Positions 43,952-55,480 are shown, counted from the stretch's first letter. The stretch is DNA of 64,000 bases from Ardenticatenaceae bacterium (GCA_020634375.1 JACKBX010000011.1:1-64000), one strand, 5' to 3'. Numbers and translations: made by a program. Notes: generated by a model from the sequence alone, not told the origin.

Positions 43952-44784
43952 CCACGAATAAGTTCCACATCCGGCGTATTATGGTGGCATTGGATGGCTC
44001 GCCGCACAGCCTGGCCGCGCTGGAAGCGGCCGCCGACCTCGCCGCGCTGCTGCAAGCCGAACTGCACGGCGTCTTTGTGGAAGACATCAACTTGCTGCGG
44101 CTGGCGCAGTTGCCCTTTGCCCATGAGGTACGCGCCCACACCGCCACCACCGAAAAACTGGAACTGGCGCACATGCAGCGCCAGCTTCGCCTGCAAGCGG
44201 CGCAAGCGCAAGCCGATTTGGAGCGCATGGCCGCAAAACGGGCGCTGGCCTTCACCTTCCGTGTGGCGCAAGGGGCTGTCTCGGCAGAACTATTGGCGGC
44301 GGCGCTGGAAGCGGACTTGCTGGCATTGGGCCGCGTGGGGCGGCAGGGGCAGCGGCGGCAGTTGGGGTCTACGGCACGCACGGCCGTTTCTAAATCCGCC
44401 CGCACCATCCTCCTCATGCGCCCCGATGTGGCCCTGCACCGCCCCATCCTCACCATTTATGATGGCTCCCCCGGCGCAGAACGCGCTTTGGATGTAGCGG
44501 GGTATTTGGCGGAGGAAAACGGCCGTCTACGCATCCTCATCTGGGCCACAGACAAAGAACAAGCCGCCAGCTACCAGGAAACCATCACCCGGCAGTTCGC
44601 CGACAGCAACCTCGCCATCGAATACCGCCGCCTGCGCAGCCCCGACGCGGCCAATCTCGCCTATCTGCTGCGCCTCGCCGGGCCAGGCCTGCTCATCCTC
44701 AACGATACCGACAGCACACTCCCTCCCGAAACCGTCCACACCCTGCTAGAAGAACTAGATTATCCCATACTGCTAATCCGATAG
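43948..44784 (+). CDS. Universal stress protein-like, two degenerate Usp domains
   Basis: 278 residues. The first half begins IRRIMVALDGSPHSLAALEA and is a clear Usp domain, although its ATP loop is altered (LGRVGRQGQRRQLGSTARTA). The second half (ILTIYDGSPGAERALDVAGY to LDYPILLIR) is a shorter, eroded copy. The start overlaps the protease stop by four bases (ATGA), so the two are translated together. Role unknown beyond the family. Confidence 0.82.
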   Translation: MTTNKFHIRRIMVALDGSPHSLAALEAAADLAALLQAELHGVFVEDINLLRLAQLPFAHEVRAHTATTEKLELAHMQRQLRLQAAQAQADLERMAAKRALAFTFRVAQGAVSAELLAAALEADLLALGRVGRQGQRRQLGSTARTAVSKSARTILLMRPDVALHRPILTIYDGSPGAERALDVAGYLAEENGRLRILIWATDKEQAASYQETITRQFADSNLAIEYRRLRSPDAANLAYLLRLAGPGLLILNDTDSTLPPETVHTLLEELDYPILLIR

Positions 44785-44823
44785 TCAGCTACCGCCTCTT
44801 TCATTTCGTGCTAACATAGAGGA

Positions 44824-45528
44824 ATGAGTCATGATCTAGATCAGTCCGTTCTAAATACACTATCACAAGTGTCTCTATTTGAGGGATTGACACCACACCA
44901 ACTGCAAATAATCCTGCAAGCAGCGCATCATCGCCATATTCCCCGGCACGGTTATTTTTTCCATCAGGGTGAGGAAGCAACTCATTTGTATGTGCTGCTG
45001 CAAGGCAAAGCACGATTAACGCAGATAACGCCAGAGGGACAACAAGTCATCATTCATCTACTTGGCCCCGGCGACCCGGTTGCCATCATTGTGGTGTTAA
45101 GCCACGCCAAATACCCGGTGACAGCCCGCGCCCATACCCACTGTGACGCGTTAAGTTGGGAGCGTGATTCGATAACGCGCCTGATGGAACAGTACGGCCG
45201 TCTCTCGCTCAACGGCCTAAAAATGGTGTCGGAACGCTTTCTGGAAATGCAAGATCGCTACCGCGAACTAGCAACCGAGCGTGTGGAACGGCGCATTGCC
45301 CGCGCCCTGCTGCGCCAGATTAACAAACCGGGAAACGGCCGTGCCGCCCCCCACAAAATCACCCTCTCTCGCCAAGACCTGGCCGAAATGACCGGAACCA
45401 CCCTCTATACCGTCAGCCGTACATGCAGCAGTTGGGAGCAGCAAGGCCTCATCACTGCCGGACGCGGCCGTATCACCATCTGCAACTACACAGACTTCCT
45501 CAATATCGCCGAAGACCTACCCCGGTAG
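44824..45528 (+). CDS. Crp/Fnr-family transcription regulator
   Basis: 234 residues. Residues about 15-130 form a cyclic-nucleotide-binding-type beta barrel (RHGYFFHQGEEATHLYVLLQ, VIIHLLGPGDPVAI), then a long dimer helix and a Crp-type helix-turn-helix with LSRQDLAEMTGTTLYTVSRT, whose Ser-Arg-Thr helix should read TGTGA-like half-sites. No Fnr-type N-terminal Cys cluster is seen and the cAMP phosphate-binding Arg-Ser is not evident, so the signal may be nitric oxide, heme or another ligand. Palindromes of TGA-N6-TCA type in the window are its likely targets. Confidence 0.9.
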   Translation: MSHDLDQSVLNTLSQVSLFEGLTPHQLQIILQAAHHRHIPRHGYFFHQGEEATHLYVLLQGKARLTQITPEGQQVIIHLLGPGDPVAIIVVLSHAKYPVTARAHTHCDALSWERDSITRLMEQYGRLSLNGLKMVSERFLEMQDRYRELATERVERRIARALLRQINKPGNGRAAPHKITLSRQDLAEMTGTTLYTVSRTCSSWEQQGLITAGRGRITICNYTDFLNIAEDLPR

Positions 45529-45556
45529 CCAGTAATATTGACCAAAATAATCCACT

Positions 45557-45574
45557 CTTTGCGCTAGCGCAAAG
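45557..45574. other. 18-base perfect palindrome between Crp/Fnr and HAO-like genes
   Basis: CTTTGCGCTAGCGCAAAG is its own complement. No T run follows. A second hairpin (TTTTTGCTT, then AAGCAAAAA) lies near 45646-45667. They may end the regulator transcript or serve the next promoter. Confidence 0.5.
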
Positions 45575-45708
45575 ACAGCACTCCCCAGAACCGTTAACCT
45601 TATCCAAGATCAGGTAAATTAGCTTCCCCCAATGGGCGGGGTTGCGTTTTTGCTTTCCAAGCAAAAATTTCTACTCCGCAAAATCGTTAACATAAACAGG
45701 AGAGTGTT

Positions 45709-47037
45709 ATGGAAGAAAATACAATACAACCAAAATTCGGTGGCGCACGCTTGCTTATTTTAGGGCTGATCGCCGTCATCATCGTCGCTGGGCTAACCAT
45801 CGTTATTCGCGCAGTTAGCGGCCCTGGGGAAACGGCCGTTGCCGAGCGCGTCAACGTATTAGCAGGTAGCGACGACGAATGCGTAAGCTGCCACGAAGAC
45901 TCAACCCCCGGCATTGTCCAACAATACGGACACAGCACCATGGCCGCCGCCGAAGTCGCCTGCCGTGACTGCCACGAAGTCGAAGCTGGCTACCCCGGCT
46001 CCGTTGAACACGAAGGCACCTACGTCCTCAACTCGCCAACAGCCGCCATGTGCGAAAGCTGCCATCAAGCAGAAGTCGCCCAATTCAACCAAAGCCGCCA
46101 CGCCCTGCCCGCCTATGTGGCCTACGCCGGGCAAGAAGTTCTCAGCGCAGAACTACTAGAGCAATACCAAAACGTGCCCGAAGGCGGCTACCTGGACGAC
46201 AAAATCCGTGCCCGCAACTCTCTGCACGCCCTCGAAGGGCCGGCCGTCACCCGCTTTGCCTGCGAAAGCTGCCACAACGTCGGCCTGCCCGCCGCCGATG
46301 GCTCCGTCGGGCAATGCCAGGACTGTCACCTGCGTCACGAATTCAGCCTGGAACAGGCTCGCAAACCCGAAACATGCAATGCCTGCCACATCGGGCCAGA
46401 CCATCCGCAATGGGAAATCTACCAGGAATCGCCACACGGTATTGCCTATCTCACCAGCGGCGATGAGTGGAATTGGGAAGCCGAATCTGGCACATTGACC
46501 GTCGAAGACTTCCCTGCACCCACCTGCGCCATTTGCCACATGAGCGGCTTCGGCGCAACGGCCACCACCCACGATGTGGGCGACCGCCTGACCTGGTTCC
46601 TGGCGGCACCCATCAGCGCCCGCCGTCCTGCCTACCAAGACAACCGTGTGCGGATGCAAAGCGTGTGCAGCGAATGCCACAATGGCAACTTCATTGACGA
46701 TCTTTACGCCGATGGCGACGCCATTGTGGAACAGGTGAACACCTGGGTAGCAGAAAGCGACCAAATCGTTGCCCCATTAGTCGAGAATGGCCTGATGACG
46801 GCCGAACCCTTTGATGAATCGATTGATTTTGTGTACTTCAATCTTTGGCATCATTGGGGGCGCACAGCCAAATTTGGCGCATGGATGCAGGGGCCAGACT
46901 ACACACAATGGCATGGCGCCTACGAACTCCTACATGACCGTGCCGAACTGCTAGAATTGACCAACGAGAAGTTAATCGAAGCAGGATTGGACCCGATTGA
47001 GTACACTCGTCCTCCATTGATTGAGTCTGAGCAGTAA
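45709..47037 (+). CDS. Octaheme c-type cytochrome, hydroxylamine oxidoreductase-like
   Basis: 442 residues. A membrane or signal segment (LLILGLIAVIIVAGLTIVI) is followed by eight CXXCH motifs: CVSCH, CRDCH, CESCH, CESCH, CQDCH, CNACH, CAICH, CSECH. After the last heme comes YFNLWHHWGRTAKFGAWMQG and DYTQWHGAYELL, the C-terminal text of the HAO family. Related proteins oxidise hydroxylamine or, in the epsilonproteobacterial type, reduce nitrite or hydroxylamine. Whether the cross-linking Tyr of true HAO is present cannot be decided. AGGAG precedes the ATG. Next to it are a membrane protein and a protoglobin fusion. Confidence 0.87.
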   Translation: MEENTIQPKFGGARLLILGLIAVIIVAGLTIVIRAVSGPGETAVAERVNVLAGSDDECVSCHEDSTPGIVQQYGHSTMAAAEVACRDCHEVEAGYPGSVEHEGTYVLNSPTAAMCESCHQAEVAQFNQSRHALPAYVAYAGQEVLSAELLEQYQNVPEGGYLDDKIRARNSLHALEGPAVTRFACESCHNVGLPAADGSVGQCQDCHLRHEFSLEQARKPETCNACHIGPDHPQWEIYQESPHGIAYLTSGDEWNWEAESGTLTVEDFPAPTCAICHMSGFGATATTHDVGDRLTWFLAAPISARRPAYQDNRVRMQSVCSECHNGNFIDDLYADGDAIVEQVNTWVAESDQIVAPLVENGLMTAEPFDESIDFVYFNLWHHWGRTAKFGAWMQGPDYTQWHGAYELLHDRAELLELTNEKLIEAGLDPIEYTRPPLIESEQ

Positions 47038-47047
47038 ATGGAGATTT

Positions 47048-47093
47048 GGGATTAGAGATTGGATACTGTCAGTGTCTACTAATCTCTAATCCC
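47048..47093. repeat. Intergenic inverted repeat (GATTAGAGATT family)
   Basis: GGGATTAGAGATT (47048-47060) pairs perfectly with AATCTCTAATCCC (47081-47093) across 20 bases, in the short spacer between the HAO-like and membrane protein genes. Confidence 0.65.
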
Positions 47094-47115
47094 ATTCCAT
47101 ACAAGGAGTGTGATT

Positions 47116-48030
47116 ATGGGTTATCTTGCCATTATCTTCCCACGGCTGCGGGAACGGCCGTTGCCCCTCATCGGCCGCCTTTCCCGCGACCAACTCATGC
47201 TGCTCATGGCGGCTGTCAACCTCTTCTTTCTAGGGCTAGACACCTATCTGGCCCACCTCATCAGTGGAACCATTCGCCCCCGCGAGTGGATACCCATTCT
47301 CTTTGGACCAATTGCCGGGATATTGCTTCTCATTGCTGGATTGATTGCCCTACGGCGGCGGCAAACAGCCAACTGGCTGGCAACCGTTGTTCTGCTCAGC
47401 AGCGCGGTAGTCGGCATCTTGGGCGCGTATTTCCATGTGGTACGGGGCACGCTGCCCACCGCCCCACCCGGACAACGCATCTCAGTAGCATTGTTGGTAT
47501 GGGCGCCGCCTGTTATCGCTCCCCTCACCTTTGCCCTGGTAGGCCTGTGGGGGCTTAGTGCCGCCTGGATAGAAAGTCCGGCAGACAGCGGCATCCTCAC
47601 CTTATGGCGCGGGCAGCGGCTGCGCCTACCCTACAGCAAAACACGAGCATACCTGTTCATGGTCAGCCTGGGCATTTTAGCCACGTTGTTAAGCAGTGTG
47701 TTGGATCATGCCCGCTCCAATTTTGAGAACTGGTGGGTCTGGATTCCATTTCTTGCTGGCGTGTTTGCCACTGTCGTCACTGCCGGATTAGGTGCAGTAG
47801 ACCAACCTACAAAGGCCGATGTCTGGATTACAGTGACTACCATGTTGTTGTTAATTGCTGTGGGGCTGGTCGGTGCGGTTCTGCATGTTCTTTTTGACCT
47901 CACCGGGCAAGGTGCAGTGGTAACGGAGCGTTTCCTACGTGGTGCGCCCTTCCTTGCCCCGCTTTTATTTGCTAATATGGGGGCATTAGGGCTGATTGCC
48001 CTGCTTTCACCAGAAGAAGATAGAGGGTAG
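47116..48030 (+). CDS. Polytopic membrane protein of unknown function beside the HAO-like cytochrome
   Basis: 304 residues with about eight hydrophobic segments (for example LLMAAVNLFFLGLDTYLAHL, FGPIAGILLLIAGLIAL). No family is recognised. Conserved-looking charged turns are RPREW, YFHVVRGTL and DHARSNFENWW. The start at ATG 47116 is supported by AGGAG seven bases upstream. As it directly follows an exported octaheme cytochrome that lacks a quinol partner, a role as membrane electron donor or anchor is possible but unproven. Confidence 0.75.
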   Translation: MGYLAIIFPRLRERPLPLIGRLSRDQLMLLMAAVNLFFLGLDTYLAHLISGTIRPREWIPILFGPIAGILLLIAGLIALRRRQTANWLATVVLLSSAVVGILGAYFHVVRGTLPTAPPGQRISVALLVWAPPVIAPLTFALVGLWGLSAAWIESPADSGILTLWRGQRLRLPYSKTRAYLFMVSLGILATLLSSVLDHARSNFENWWVWIPFLAGVFATVVTAGLGAVDQPTKADVWITVTTMLLLIAVGLVGAVLHVLFDLTGQGAVVTERFLRGAPFLAPLLFANMGALGLIALLSPEEDRG

Positions 48031-48077
48031 AGTATAGAGATAGAGGTAATAGAAGAATGTTTTATCTCTATACTCTA
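48028..48077. repeat. 15-bp perfect inverted repeat (TAGAGTATAGAGATA)
   Basis: TAGAGTATAGAGATA (48028-48042) pairs with its complement at 48063-48077. It spans the stop of the membrane protein gene and the spacer up to the next ribosome site. Confidence 0.65.
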
Positions 48078-48092
48078 TCTGTGGAGCGAATG

Positions 48093-48986
48093 ATGACACG
48101 GCCGTTCCCCATTGAACTATCCCATTTGCACCCCACCCCGGAAGAGGAGTGGGAACGCCTGCGCCAATTTCTGAGTTTGGGGCAGGATGACATAACTGCA
48201 ATGCTGACAACGGTGGAGCCGCTGTTCCGGCGCGGCCATGAGTTGGTCGTGGGTACGTATGATTACTTGCTGGCGAACCACGATACGGCCGTCATCCTCG
48301 GTTGGGAAAGCGGCGTAGACGAAAGCCACCTGGCCGAACGCCGCCGCTTCTTCACCGTGTGGCTGGCACGCACCCTGGGGTTAGACTTTAGCCACGATTT
48401 TGCCCGCTACCTCTTCCGCGCCGGGCAAATTCACGCCGCGCATGGCCCGCGCCGCATCCACGTGCCCGATGTGTACGTTACCGGCTCCATCAGCCTGATG
48501 CACGCCGGGTTTGCCCGCATCCTAAACGAAGAAATGCCGGGGCATCCGGCCATTGCCGCCGCCCTGACCGGCTGGAACAAGGTGCTGACGCTGCATTTGC
48601 ACATGATGCTGCTGGGCTACCGCACCGCCCGCGAATGGGATGCTGGCGATTTTACGGTGCAGTTGGCTTTTTACGGCCGTATGCGCACCATCACCCACCA
48701 GGCCGCCATCCCCCTGCAACTGGAAACCGGCAGCGACATGGAAACAGTGCTGCACAAATTCTTTAACTACTTCCCATTAGCACGACAGCAGGTCTTTGAT
48801 CTCGCCTGGGAAGCAGGTGAACGACTGGACGCCCACAACACACCCTGGATGACAGTAGAGAAGCGGTATCAGGTGAAAAAGGGCTGGCGTGTATTGAGAA
48901 ACGGCCGTGACATCACCTACGACGGCGGCCTGCAACAAACTCTCTCTCCCGACGATACCATCGCCTTCTTCCCACCGGGCAGATAA
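48093..48986 (+). CDS. Protoglobin domain fused to a MoaD/ThiS-like beta-grasp tail
   Basis: About 297 residues. Residues about 15-180 form a protoglobin/globin-coupled-sensor domain; LFRAGQIHAAHGPRRIHVPD contains the likely proximal His and VYVTGSISLMHAGFARIL the next helix. After a linker, the last 40 residues (RVLRNGRDITYDGGLQQTLS, then DDTIAFFPPGR) look like a MoaD-type sulfur-carrier or ubiquitin-like fold, but end in GR rather than GG. A start at ATG 48093 (GGAG six bases upstream) is better than 48057, which lies in a hairpin. The location after the HAO-like gene suggests oxygen or nitric oxide binding. Confidence 0.78.
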   Translation: MTRPFPIELSHLHPTPEEEWERLRQFLSLGQDDITAMLTTVEPLFRRGHELVVGTYDYLLANHDTAVILGWESGVDESHLAERRRFFTVWLARTLGLDFSHDFARYLFRAGQIHAAHGPRRIHVPDVYVTGSISLMHAGFARILNEEMPGHPAIAAALTGWNKVLTLHLHMMLLGYRTAREWDAGDFTVQLAFYGRMRTITHQAAIPLQLETGSDMETVLHKFFNYFPLARQQVFDLAWEAGERLDAHNTPWMTVEKRYQVKKGWRVLRNGRDITYDGGLQQTLSPDDTIAFFPPGR

Positions 48987-48988
48987 GC

Positions 48989-49035
48989 AAGTGGCAAGTG
49001 ACTTGCAACCTTGCACACCTGCTAACTTGCCACTT
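48989..49035. repeat. Intergenic inverted repeat (AAGTGGCAAGT)
   Basis: AAGTGGCAAGT (48989-48999) pairs with ACTTGCCACTT (49025-49035), directly after the protoglobin stop. Confidence 0.6.
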
Positions 49036-49045
49036 ACTTCACACA

Positions 49046-49057
49046 TGACATTTGTCA
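49046..49057. promoter_or_regulatory. Crp/Fnr-like palindrome TGACATTTGTCA
   Basis: This is the same 12-base core as at 4631-4642 and 49297-49308. No gene starts within 500 bases on either strand, so its use is unclear. Confidence 0.4.
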
Positions 49058-49206
49058 AAGAATAGGTATGCTGTTTGTCACTACCCTCCGATTGTGACGT
49101 ATGGCACAATCTGGACAGTTAACAGCAAGATGCAATGTTTTGGACAGATATTTGCATCTCAAGTTAGCTTGAACAATCTACCATATTCTACCTCCTCCTT
49201 TGATTG

Positions 49207-49238
49207 CAACGGCCGTAACTTCCCAGTTACGGCCGTTG
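49207..49238. repeat. Hairpin made of two ACGGCCGT palindromes
   Basis: CAACGGCCGTAAC (49207-49219) and GTTACGGCCGTTG (49226-49238) form a perfect 13-base stem with a 6-base loop. Each arm is itself built on the iterated palindrome. It lies in a gene-free spacer of about 585 bases between the protoglobin and PPDK genes. No long T run follows. Confidence 0.75.
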
Positions 49239-49296
49239 TCGTTTCTCTTATCACTTGCTCAACCACGTATTCACTGGTAAAAAGAAGGTGTAAGAA

Positions 49297-49308
49297 TGAC
49301 ATTTGTCA
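49297..49308 (+). promoter_or_regulatory. Crp/Fnr-like palindrome upstream of ppdK
   Basis: TGACATTTGTCA lies 264 bases before the ppdK ATG. A possible -10, TATACT at 49359-49364, would put the start of transcription near 49371, with the site about 68 bases upstream. Confidence 0.45.
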
Positions 49309-49456
49309 TCGCCGTAGATGCAATCTGTCATTGCCTACACACCCCGATCACCTTAAAATATACTGTGGCAAACCCAACCTTTATTTACAAATTTGATAAC
49401 GTGCATTAAGAGCAAATCGCTGCTCGATCACTTTACCAATGCGTAAGTGGTTAGCA

Positions 49457-49535
49457 TATCAGCATTTCAGGCGATCAGCCTGTCAGCTAGTCAGGCTGAC
49501 AAGCTAACAGGCTGATTAGCTGACAAACTGACCGC
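49457..49535. repeat. Intergenic word repeat (CAGGCTGACAAGCTAA family)
   Basis: Forward and reverse copies of TCAGCCTGTCAGC and GCTGACAAGCTAACAGGCTGA fill the spacer before ppdK. A shorter relative lies at 63605-63650. The repeats are too short and irregular for CRISPR. Confidence 0.6.
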
Positions 49536-49571
49536 TTACATCAATTCTAGTAGGAATGGAGTTAGTTGATC

Positions 49572-52298
<2,727 letters not shown>

Positions 52299-52330
52299 GC
52301 AACAAACCCATTCCTACTATTTCCCTGAAA

Positions 52331-52360
52331 AAGCCCTGGCCGGATGGTCGGGGCTTTTTT
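52331..52360 (+). terminator. Terminator of ppdK
   Basis: AAGCCCTGGCC and GGTCGGGGCTT form a stem (52331-52356) with one wobble and one mismatch, followed by six T. Confidence 0.8.
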
Positions 52361-52437
52361 ATTTCTTGTCGCGTAGATGCTCCAAGCTGGGTCGTGCGTC
52401 TTGTGTAGGCTGGCAAGGCATTCCCCTCAAAATGACG

Positions 52438-52443
52438 TATAAT
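52438..52443 (+). promoter_or_regulatory. -10 element before the xanthine-dehydrogenase-like gene
   Basis: A perfect TATAAT lies 49 bases before the ATG; transcription would begin near 52450. The -35 region is weak. Confidence 0.4.
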
Positions 52444-52491
52444 CAAAGTAGATTTTGCACCTGTCCTTGATACAAATGAACGGAGCATCTA

Positions 52492-55455
52492 ATGGAAATC
52501 TCACTGAACATCAACGGAAAAACCCACACCCTCAATACCCTACCTACCACCAAACTCATATATGCCTTACGTCAGGCTGGCTGCTTCAGCGTACGCTTTG
52601 GCAGCGATGATGGCGCAACCGGCGCAGCGGCCGTACTGGTGGATGGGAAGCTGGTTAACAGCGATACCCTGCTCGTCGGCCAGGTATTGGGCAAACAGAT
52701 AGAAACGGTTGAAGGATTAACAACTCAGATTGGCGAACTGCACCCCATTCAAAAAGCATTTATCGAAACTGGGGCAATCCAATCTGGGTACTCTACTCCA
52801 GCCATGATTTTGGCCGCTAAAGTGTTATTAGCTACGAACCCCAACCCTGGTGAAGCGGAAGTGCGCGATGCCCTCAGTGGCATCCTCTGCCGCGAGACAG
52901 GCTACGTCAAACCGGTGGAGGCGGTGCTGCGTGCTGCGGCTTATTTGCGCGGCGAGGATGTGCCTCCCTATGAAGGCCCGCCCATCATTGATGCTACTTA
53001 TTTTGCCGAAATGCCCCCCGCCGAAGGGATGGACGATACGCCAGATTTTAGCGGCGGCTCTACTTCCAATCTTCAATCTCCAGTCTCTACAAAAACGAAG
53101 CCGCAAACTGATATCGAACTCAAATCTGGTGTGCCAGAGACGGCCGTTGTCGGTAAATCTGAAGCCAAAGTAGACGCCGTAAAGCTAGCAAAAGGCAACC
53201 CCGCCTTCGTAGACGACATTGAAATGCGCGGCATGTTGTACGCCAAGCTGCTCACCAGCCCCCATGCCCATGCCCGCATTTTGGACATTGACGACAGCCA
53301 AGCCAACGCCCTACCCGGCGTGCGTGCCGTCATTCACTACAAAAACGTAGAGCGCGTCAAATACGCTTCCGGCGGGCAAAGCTATCCCAACCCGCCGCCA
53401 TTCGACCAGGTCAGTTTCGACAACAAAGTACGCCATGTAGGCGACCGCGTCGCCGCTGTTGCTGCTGACACATTAGCAATTGCGGAAGAGGCAATCAAGC
53501 TCATCAAGGTAGAGTACGAAGTTTTGCCCGCCGTTTTCGACGAGAACGAGGCCATCAAACCTGGCGCACCCGTCATCCACGATGAGGCAGATACCGTAGA
53601 CATTCACGACGCTAGCCACAACATCGTCCATCACATTGAAGCGCAGTTAGGCGATGTAGAGCAAGGCTTTGCCGAAGCAGATCACGTATTTGAGCGCCAT
53701 TATTACGTTCATCAAGTGCAGCAAGCGCCCATTGAACCGCACATTGCCATCTCCTGGTGGGATGAGGATGAACGGCTGGTCATTCGCAGCAGTACGCAGG
53801 TTCCCTTCCACACACGCCGCATGGTTGCGCCGCTGTTGGGCCTGCCCGTGCGTCAAATTCGCGTGATCAAGCCGCGCATCGGTGGTGGTTTTGGCGTGAA
53901 ACAGGAAATGCTAATTGAGGACATCGTCGGGCATCTAACCATCAAAACCGGCCGTCCTGTACGCATGGAACTAACACGCTCCGAAGAATTCCGCAGCAGC
54001 CGCACACGCCACCCGCAAACCATCACCTGGAAAACGGGGGTGATGGCTGACGGCACACTGCACAGCCAACAGTTTAGTATCGTTGCCAACACGGGAGCCT
54101 ATGGCACGCACGGCCTGACCGTACAAACCGTCACCGGGCTGCGCGGTCTCAGCAGCTACAACTGTCCCCACCGGCAGTTTGACTGCATCGTCGCTTACAC
54201 CAACCTGCCTGTGCCCGGAGCCTATCGCGGCTACGGTGCGCCGCAAGCCCTCTTCAGTCTGGAAGTTCACATGGACGAAATCGCCCAAGAATTGGGCATG
54301 GATCCCATCGAATTCCGCCGTAAGAATTGGGTGCAGGCTGGCGACCCCATGCCCATTGCACCGCTGCTGGGCGAAGGCGAGAAGGAAACGGTCACAGATG
54401 TGCCTCTCATTGAGTCTTGCGGCCTGAATGAGTGCTTTGCGCAAGGAATGAAGGCCGTTGACTGGGAGCGCAAATACCAACCGGGCTGGCATGAAGTCCC
54501 CGGCAAACCGCACTTGCGGCGCGGCCTGGGTGCGGCGATGTGTATGCATGGCACGGCCATTCCCGGCCTGGACATGGGCGGCGCATCGATCAAAATGAAT
54601 GACGATGGCTCGTTTAATGTGCTCGTTGGGGCGACGGATTTGGGCACGGGATCGGACACGGTGCTGGCGCAGATGGCCGCCGAGGTTTTGGGCGTGCCGC
54701 TGGCAGACATTTTGATGTATTCCAGCGACACGGATATGACGCCGTTTGACGTGGGGGCCTATGCCAGCAGTACGACGTATATTTCGGGCACGGCCGTTAA
54801 ACACGCCGCCGAAAAAGTAGCCGAGCAAATCCGGGAGCGAGCCGCCCTCATGCTAGAGTTGGATAGCTGGGATAGGATTCGGCTGGAGAACAAGCTAGCA
54901 ATTGCCCCGGACGGCCGTTCCGTCACCCTGGAAGCCGTTGCCCTACACAGCCTGCATCAAGCCGATCAGCGGCAAATCATGGCAACAGCCAGCTACGTCA
55001 GCGCCGCCTCCCCGCCACCCTTCGCCGGGCAGTTTGCCGAAGTGGAAGTGGACATAGAAACCGGGCAGGTCACGGTGACAAAGCTAGTCATGGCCGTAGA
55101 TGCGGGTGTGCCCATCAACCCACTGACCGCCAGCGGGCAAGTGGAGGGAGGCATGACACAGGCATTGGGCTACGGCCACTGCGAGGAAATGGCATACGAT
55201 GCCAGCGGCAACCTACTCAATGATGAGTTCGGCCCCTACCACATTTACCGCGCCGACGAAATGCCCTGGATGAAGGCGATTTTGGTGCAGACAAATGAAC
55301 CCACCGGCCCCTTTGGGGCAAAGGCCATCGCCGAAATACCCAAAGATGGGGTAGCTCCGGCCCTGGCAAATGCGATTTTTGATGCCACCGGTGTGCGTGT
55401 GCGACGTATCCCCTTTACGCCGCAGCGAATCTATAATGCTTTGCAAACAGGATAA
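52492..55455 (+). CDS. Xanthine dehydrogenase-family molybdopterin protein with an N-terminal 2Fe-2S domain stripped of its cysteines
   Basis: 987 residues. Residues 1-165 align by eye with the two-[2Fe-2S] small subunit, but the ligands are replaced: Ser38, Thr43, Ala46 and Asp58 in the first set; Ser98, Ser101 and Glu135 in the second, with only Cys133 left. Residues about 225-987 are the molybdopterin subunit: GDRVAAVAADT, RIGGGFGVKQE, PVPGAYRGYGAPQALF, GSDTVLAQ, and the catalytic Glu region GPFGAKAIAEIP. Such enzymes hydroxylate purines or aldehydes. Electrons cannot leave by the usual clusters. GGAG precedes the ATG. No FAD subunit is near. Confidence 0.88.
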   Translation: MEISLNINGKTHTLNTLPTTKLIYALRQAGCFSVRFGSDDGATGAAAVLVDGKLVNSDTLLVGQVLGKQIETVEGLTTQIGELHPIQKAFIETGAIQSGYSTPAMILAAKVLLATNPNPGEAEVRDALSGILCRETGYVKPVEAVLRAAAYLRGEDVPPYEGPPIIDATYFAEMPPAEGMDDTPDFSGGSTSNLQSPVSTKTKPQTDIELKSGVPETAVVGKSEAKVDAVKLAKGNPAFVDDIEMRGMLYAKLLTSPHAHARILDIDDSQANALPGVRAVIHYKNVERVKYASGGQSYPNPPPFDQVSFDNKVRHVGDRVAAVAADTLAIAEEAIKLIKVEYEVLPAVFDENEAIKPGAPVIHDEADTVDIHDASHNIVHHIEAQLGDVEQGFAEADHVFERHYYVHQVQQAPIEPHIAISWWDEDERLVIRSSTQVPFHTRRMVAPLLGLPVRQIRVIKPRIGGGFGVKQEMLIEDIVGHLTIKTGRPVRMELTRSEEFRSSRTRHPQTITWKTGVMADGTLHSQQFSIVANTGAYGTHGLTVQTVTGLRGLSSYNCPHRQFDCIVAYTNLPVPGAYRGYGAPQALFSLEVHMDEIAQELGMDPIEFRRKNWVQAGDPMPIAPLLGEGEKETVTDVPLIESCGLNECFAQGMKAVDWERKYQPGWHEVPGKPHLRRGLGAAMCMHGTAIPGLDMGGASIKMNDDGSFNVLVGATDLGTGSDTVLAQMAAEVLGVPLADILMYSSDTDMTPFDVGAYASSTTYISGTAVKHAAEKVAEQIRERAALMLELDSWDRIRLENKLAIAPDGRSVTLEAVALHSLHQADQRQIMATASYVSAASPPPFAGQFAEVEVDIETGQVTVTKLVMAVDAGVPINPLTASGQVEGGMTQALGYGHCEEMAYDASGNLLNDEFGPYHIYRADEMPWMKAILVQTNEPTGPFGAKAIAEIPKDGVAPALANAIFDATGVRVRRIPFTPQRIYNALQTG

Positions 55456-55480
55456 AACAATACGGCAATAATAACGAACT

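Noticed and set aside
49052..49396. 114-codon plus-strand frame in the spacer before ppdK
   Set aside because: It contains the palindrome hairpin and regulatory sites, and its text resembles no protein.
49457..49535. Possible CRISPR-like array
   Set aside because: The repeats are 10 to 15 bases, occur in both orientations and have no regular spacers; they belong to the spacer word families.
53971..54828. 285-codon minus-strand frame
   Set aside because: Antisense to the molybdopterin domain, whose motifs are clear on the plus strand.
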